A stretch of DNA of 7,071 nt, from the NCBI GenBank assembly GCA_001304035.1, contig LJUD01000172.1, positions 1 through 7,071 on the forward strand. The letters run 5' to 3'. This DNA comes from a bacterium SM23_31 (GTDB lineage Bacteria; SM23-31). Below, piece by piece: positions 4,931 to 7,071 of this stretch (positions within the stretch are counted from its first letter, which is position 1; each line of letters starts with the position of its first letter). The position numbers and the translations under genes were made by a program. The notes beneath the pieces are model-generated. The model was given only the letters and a program-made list of their open reading frames with translations. It was not told the origin of the DNA and searched no databases.

Positions 4931-5116
4931 TTGGAGAATAATGATGTCAGTGCACTGATTCAGGTCTCTAAATCTACGATCTATAAATGTATTCATTATA
5001 ATTATATTTTTCACATCAAGATCGGGAGCGCTATTAGATTCGAGGAACAAGAAATATTGAAGTGGTTAAAGAAGAAAGAAACCGCCGGCAGGTCACGGCT
5101 GACAGTGCACGTATAA
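4931..5116 (+). CDS. Small AlpA/excisionase-like helix-turn-helix protein, possibly decayed
   Basis: A 61-residue HTH_17-type protein. It shows VSALIQVSKSTIYK (residues 6-19) as the helix-turn-helix, the wing FHIKIGSAIRF (27-37) and a closing helix EEQEILKWLKKKE (38-50). Such proteins bind DNA near attachment sites as excisionases or regulators. It is homologous to the truncated copy at 3871-3987 and follows its toxin-antitoxin operon in the same way. The usual start of the domain (LLTPEEV) is not recognisable, the likely start is TTG at 4931 without a clear ribosome binding site, and a usual tryptophan after YK is C20. The gene may thus be partly eroded. Unlike the first copy it retains a normal 3' end, and no attachment repeat interrupts it. 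Confidence 0.6.
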   Translation: MENNDVSALIQVSKSTIYKCIHYNYIFHIKIGSAIRFEEQEILKWLKKKETAGRSRLTVHV

Positions 5117-5166
5117 TAGTTAACACATAATTTAGGAGATCTTCAAACTTTTCTATCCTTAAAATG

Positions 5167-5195
5167 TTGACATTCCGTTTAAATTTATATATCTT
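5167..5195 (+). promoter_or_regulatory. Candidate sigma-70 promoter with no adjacent gene
   Basis: TTGACA (5167-5172), 17 bases, then TATCTT (5190-5195); TATATC two bases earlier is an alternative -10. The next gene on this strand begins 340 bases later, so it either gives a long leader or drives a short untranslated RNA. Matches of this quality can arise by chance in AT-rich DNA. Confidence 0.35.
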
Positions 5196-5468
5196 TTGGA
5201 GTTGTTTCGCATATTGTTTCCGGATAATTGTCCTTATAGAATTGTAAGGATTGAAATCGGTAAAGGGAAACATGCTTTTCTTGCCTTAAAAATTTTGTAT
5301 TTTAACGTTAGCATGTCAGCATCTGCCTTCAGGATACCATGAAAAATACTGGACGTAAATCGAACAGGTAGGCACAGGAAGTCATGACTTTTTATAATGC
5401 CGTACACTCTTTTTTAGCATTTTATTAAAATTTACTTTTTATAATTACATATATATGCACCTTACTTG

Positions 5469-5487
5469 GTAACGGCAGCATCGTTAC
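5469..5487. promoter_or_regulatory. Inverted repeat upstream of the serine hydrolase gene, possible operator
   Basis: gtaacg (5469-5474) and cgttac (5482-5487) flank gcagcat, about 50 bases before the hydrolase ATG, where a regulator site would be expected. The six-base arms are short, so chance cannot be excluded. Confidence 0.3.
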
Positions 5488-5525
5488 AAATTACTCCACA
5501 TAACTATTTATATATTATTCTTTAT

Positions 5526-5531
5526 AGGAGG
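5526..5531 (+). promoter_or_regulatory. Ribosome binding site of the serine hydrolase gene
   Basis: A perfect AGGAGG lies five bases before ATG at 5537. It selects this start over the in-frame ATG codons at residues 5 and 10. Confidence 0.85.
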
Positions 5532-5536
5532 CGCAC

Positions 5537-6637
5537 ATGTCTGCACTAATGAAACAGAGGAAAATGACTGCAGCCCGGGGGATTTTTTCAGTTTTATCGT
5601 TTTTGGTTATAGTCTCCCTTGCGGTGTACTGTGAGGAACGTGCTTTTGTTTATCCGGGTGTAGAGTGGGAACGCATTGCCGACGTTGAAACGGTCGGATT
5701 TTCACAAGAAGGACTTGAGGCGGTGCGCGCACATGCCGATACGCTGCCGTCGACCGGCATAGTGGTTGTAGTGGGGGGAAAGATACTTTTCGAGAACGGC
5801 GATATTGCCGAGACAAGTTACATTGCTTCGGTTCGCAAGAGCGTTCTGGCGATGCTGTATGGAAATTACGTGCAGGACGGTACCGTTGATTTAGACAAAA
5901 CACTTGTCGGTCTTGAGATGACGGACCACGGGGGATTGAGCGACCAGGAAAGAGAAGCGACCATTGCCGATCTTCTCGGTGCGCGTTCCGGCGTTTATCA
6001 TCCTGCTTCCAACAGCGGCGATAACCTTTCCGAGGCGCCTCCCCGCAATTCTCAAAAACACGGCGAATACTATCTTTACAGCAACTTGGATTTCAATGCG
6101 CTCGGCTTTATCTTTGAACAGGAGACAGGGAGAAACATCTACGACGCACTCCAGACCGACCTTGTAGACAAAATAGGTATGCAGGATTTTGACCGCTCGA
6201 CCCACCGGAAATCAGGCAATCTTGAAGTTTCCATGTACCCGGCATATCACATGAACATTTCGGCGCGCGACCTGGCGCGTCTCGGGCTGCTCATGCTGCG
6301 CGGGGGCAAGTGGAATGATGAACAGGTCATTCCCGAAGACTGGTCAAAAAGGATATCCGGCGTAGTAACGCCGTTCGAGGAGATGAATCCTGAACGGATG
6401 AGATCCGGGAAGCTCGGTTACGGATATCTCTGGTGGATTTTCGACGGGCCCGAAGCCGTCGGTCCGTACGAAGGCGCCTATACGGGAATCGGCGCCGGCG
6501 GGCAGTACATGACGGTTGTTCCGAAATTGGATATGGTCATCGCACACAAAAAAGGAAGGGGAACCAGAGGTTCGCTCTCCCGTGAACAATACTACTCAAT
6601 CCTTGAAAAAATATTTGATGCAAGAATTGAGAAGTAA
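5537..6637 (+). CDS. Exported beta-lactamase-fold serine hydrolase (class C / esterase-like)
   Basis: A 366-residue member of the serine beta-lactamase-related superfamily, which includes class C beta-lactamases, D-aminopeptidases and esterases. Motif one is S98-V-R-K101 (SxxK, nucleophile and general base). Motif two is Y181-S182-N183 (YxN). The third, KTG-like motif is replaced by a glycine-rich strand GIGAGGQY (317-324), with AHKKG at 336-340 further on. Residues 12-31 form a hydrophobic signal or anchor segment. A cysteine at 32 is preceded by tyrosine, so it is a poor lipobox. The absence of KTG makes true beta-lactamase activity unlikely; hydrolysis of an ester or peptide bond in the envelope is more probable. 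The gene is monocistronic as far as visible. No good terminator follows: an eight-T run at 6689-6696 lacks a proper stem. Codon use is more GC-rich than in the cassettes, consistent with host DNA. Confidence 0.9.
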   Translation: MSALMKQRKMTAARGIFSVLSFLVIVSLAVYCEERAFVYPGVEWERIADVETVGFSQEGLEAVRAHADTLPSTGIVVVVGGKILFENGDIAETSYIASVRKSVLAMLYGNYVQDGTVDLDKTLVGLEMTDHGGLSDQEREATIADLLGARSGVYHPASNSGDNLSEAPPRNSQKHGEYYLYSNLDFNALGFIFEQETGRNIYDALQTDLVDKIGMQDFDRSTHRKSGNLEVSMYPAYHMNISARDLARLGLLMLRGGKWNDEQVIPEDWSKRISGVVTPFEEMNPERMRSGKLGYGYLWWIFDGPEAVGPYEGAYTGIGAGGQYMTVVPKLDMVIAHKKGRGTRGSLSREQYYSILEKIFDARIEK

Positions 6638-6779
6638 CATCACCGCTGCTTTTTTTATACAACGGCAGAATGGGCAGGAGGGAACCGGTTTTTTTTAACG
6701 ATTCAGCGGAAGAAAAGAGGAAGGATAAAATCGACTCAATTCCACAAAAAATATATCTTTAACCGGCACAACAGGTTAA

Positions 6780-6815
6780 TATAAATTTAAAACTTTGGCA
6801 AATTTTAAATTTATA
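6780..6815. repeat. AT-rich perfect inverted repeat with 13-bp arms
   Basis: tataaatttaaaa (6780-6792) and ttttaaatttata (6803-6815) are exact reverse complements around ctttggcaaa. Part of the loop, actttggcaaa (6792-6802), is itself complementary to tttgccaaagt at 6933-6943, so alternative pairings exist. Confidence 0.75.
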
Positions 6816-6842
6816 CTATTTATCAAAAAATGTCAAAGATAA

Positions 6843-6862
6843 CGCCCCGAGTACTCGGGGCG
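6843..6862. repeat. 20-bp perfect GC-rich palindrome
   Basis: The sequence is a complete palindrome centred on the ta of agtact (left half cgccccgagt). It could act as a transcription terminator hairpin, although only a delayed T-run (6875-6881) follows. It could also be a REP-like element or a binding site for a dimeric protein. Its last bases, gcggcta (6860-6866), also pair with tagccgc (6898-6904). Confidence 0.8.
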
Positions 6863-6901
6863 GCTACCGATTATATTTTTTTATTACATATAAATGTTAG
6901 C

Positions 6902-6926
6902 CGCATCCACGAAGCTTCGGGATGCG
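6902..6926. repeat. Near-perfect palindrome around cgaagcttcg
   Basis: cgcatcc (6902-6908) pairs with ggatgcg (6920-6926), with one extra a, around the self-complementary cgaagcttcg (6910-6919). It is followed by cttgatttt, which is weak as a terminator. It pairs up with the palindrome at 6843 as a two-hairpin unit between the hydrolase gene and the next gene. Confidence 0.7.
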
Positions 6927-7047
6927 CTTGATTTTGCCAAAGTATTGATATATCTTTGAAAACGATTATTAGGTGCTTATTTTATTCTAAAGCGACTCGA
7001 GTTTTCATTAAATATGATATCGTCTCAATAAAAAATTCGGAGGATGA

Positions 7048-7071
7048 ATGGAACGGAGAAATTTTTTAAAG
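7048..7071 (+). CDS. Start of a Tat-exported protein (partial, cut by window end)
   Basis: ATG at 7048 gives MERRNFLK, which carries the twin-arginine consensus RRxFLK at the very start of a protein. This is the usual opening of Tat signal peptides on folded, often cofactor-containing, enzymes. GGAGG (7039-7043) lies four bases upstream. An ATG at 7044 in another frame abuts the ribosome binding site and is less likely. Nothing about the mature protein can be seen. Confidence 0.65.

Larger units (their letters stand above)
5117..5536. other. AT-rich intergenic region between cassette 2 and the serine hydrolase
   Basis: No coding sequence is convincing here. The stretch holds a candidate promoter (5167-5195), an inverted repeat tcctta/taagga (5231-5236 and 5245-5250) and an inverted repeat gtaacg/cgttac (5469-5474 and 5482-5487) shortly before the hydrolase gene. 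The right boundary of the mobile region must lie near here if the hydrolase is host DNA, but no further copy of the ssrA repeat is present. A 79-codon minus-strand frame (5034-5273) overlaps the helix-turn-helix gene and is rejected. Confidence 0.5.
6638..7047. other. Intergenic region with a cluster of inverted repeats
   Basis: No gene is recognised between the hydrolase and the right-edge gene. The centre (6780-6960) contains several perfect inverted repeats listed separately. Two of them, 6792-6802/6933-6943 and 6833-6841/6951-6959, cross rather than nest, so they cannot form together as a simple stem. Confidence 0.6.

Noticed and set aside
4947..4958. 12-bp palindrome tcagtgcactga at the start of the second helix-turn-helix gene, with cagtgcac again at 5103-5110
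   Set aside because: It lies in coding sequence, is not present in the homologous first copy, and short matches like this are expected by chance.
5891..6205. Frames in other registers within the serine hydrolase gene
   Set aside because: They overlap a well-supported gene and show no motif or ribosome binding site.
6683..6696. aaccggtt followed by eight Ts as the hydrolase terminator
   Set aside because: The palindrome has no loop and cannot form a stable hairpin; no other stem ends at the T-run.

Overview
This is a bacterial window, moderately AT-rich, with AT-richer intergenic stretches. The two larger genes encode exported enzymes: an M14 zinc carboxypeptidase with a signal peptide and a beta-lactamase-fold serine hydrolase. 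A third gene begins with a twin-arginine (Tat) signal at the right edge. Shine-Dalgarno sequences are strong. The lineage cannot be fixed from the sequence; a Gram-negative, perhaps an FCB-group or related uncultured bacterium, is only a guess. No integrase, transposase, complete RNA gene or CRISPR array is present.

Layout. At 1-24 lies the 3' end of a tmRNA-like (ssrA) sequence, followed by a small GIY-YIG nuclease gene (61-315), a degenerate second copy of the same T-loop sequence (363-378) and a terminator (393-424). Then come a gene-poor stretch (433-829), a terminator (830-858) and the minus-strand M14 peptidase (882-2489). At 2490-2968 there is AT-rich DNA with tandem 10-bp repeats and an inverted repeat, which leads into a clear ssrA 3'-end fragment (2969-3000).

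The most striking part is 2975-5116, which reads as two consecutive cassettes of one design. Each has the ssrA 3'-end repeat, then a shared leader containing a 68-bp identical block and the same promoter (TTGACA, 17-bp spacer, TACATT), then a two-gene toxin-antitoxin operon, then a small AlpA/excisionase-like helix-turn-helix gene. Cassette 1 carries hicB-hicA; cassette 2 carries an MNT nucleotidyltransferase with a HEPN protein (MntA/HepT type). The payloads are unrelated while leader and trailer are homologous. The cassette 1 helix-turn-helix gene is cut exactly where its Arg-Phe-Asp codons coincide with the tmRNA T-loop sequence, where cassette 2 begins. This suggests stepwise accretion of toxin-antitoxin cassettes at an ssrA-derived attachment site, with any recombinase supplied from outside the window.

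To the right are a non-coding stretch with a lone candidate promoter (5117-5536), the serine hydrolase (5537-6637), a cluster of palindromes (6780-6960) and the first eight codons of a Tat-exported protein (7048-7071). The hydrolase and what follows look like ordinary host sequence, more GC-rich in coding regions than the cassettes.
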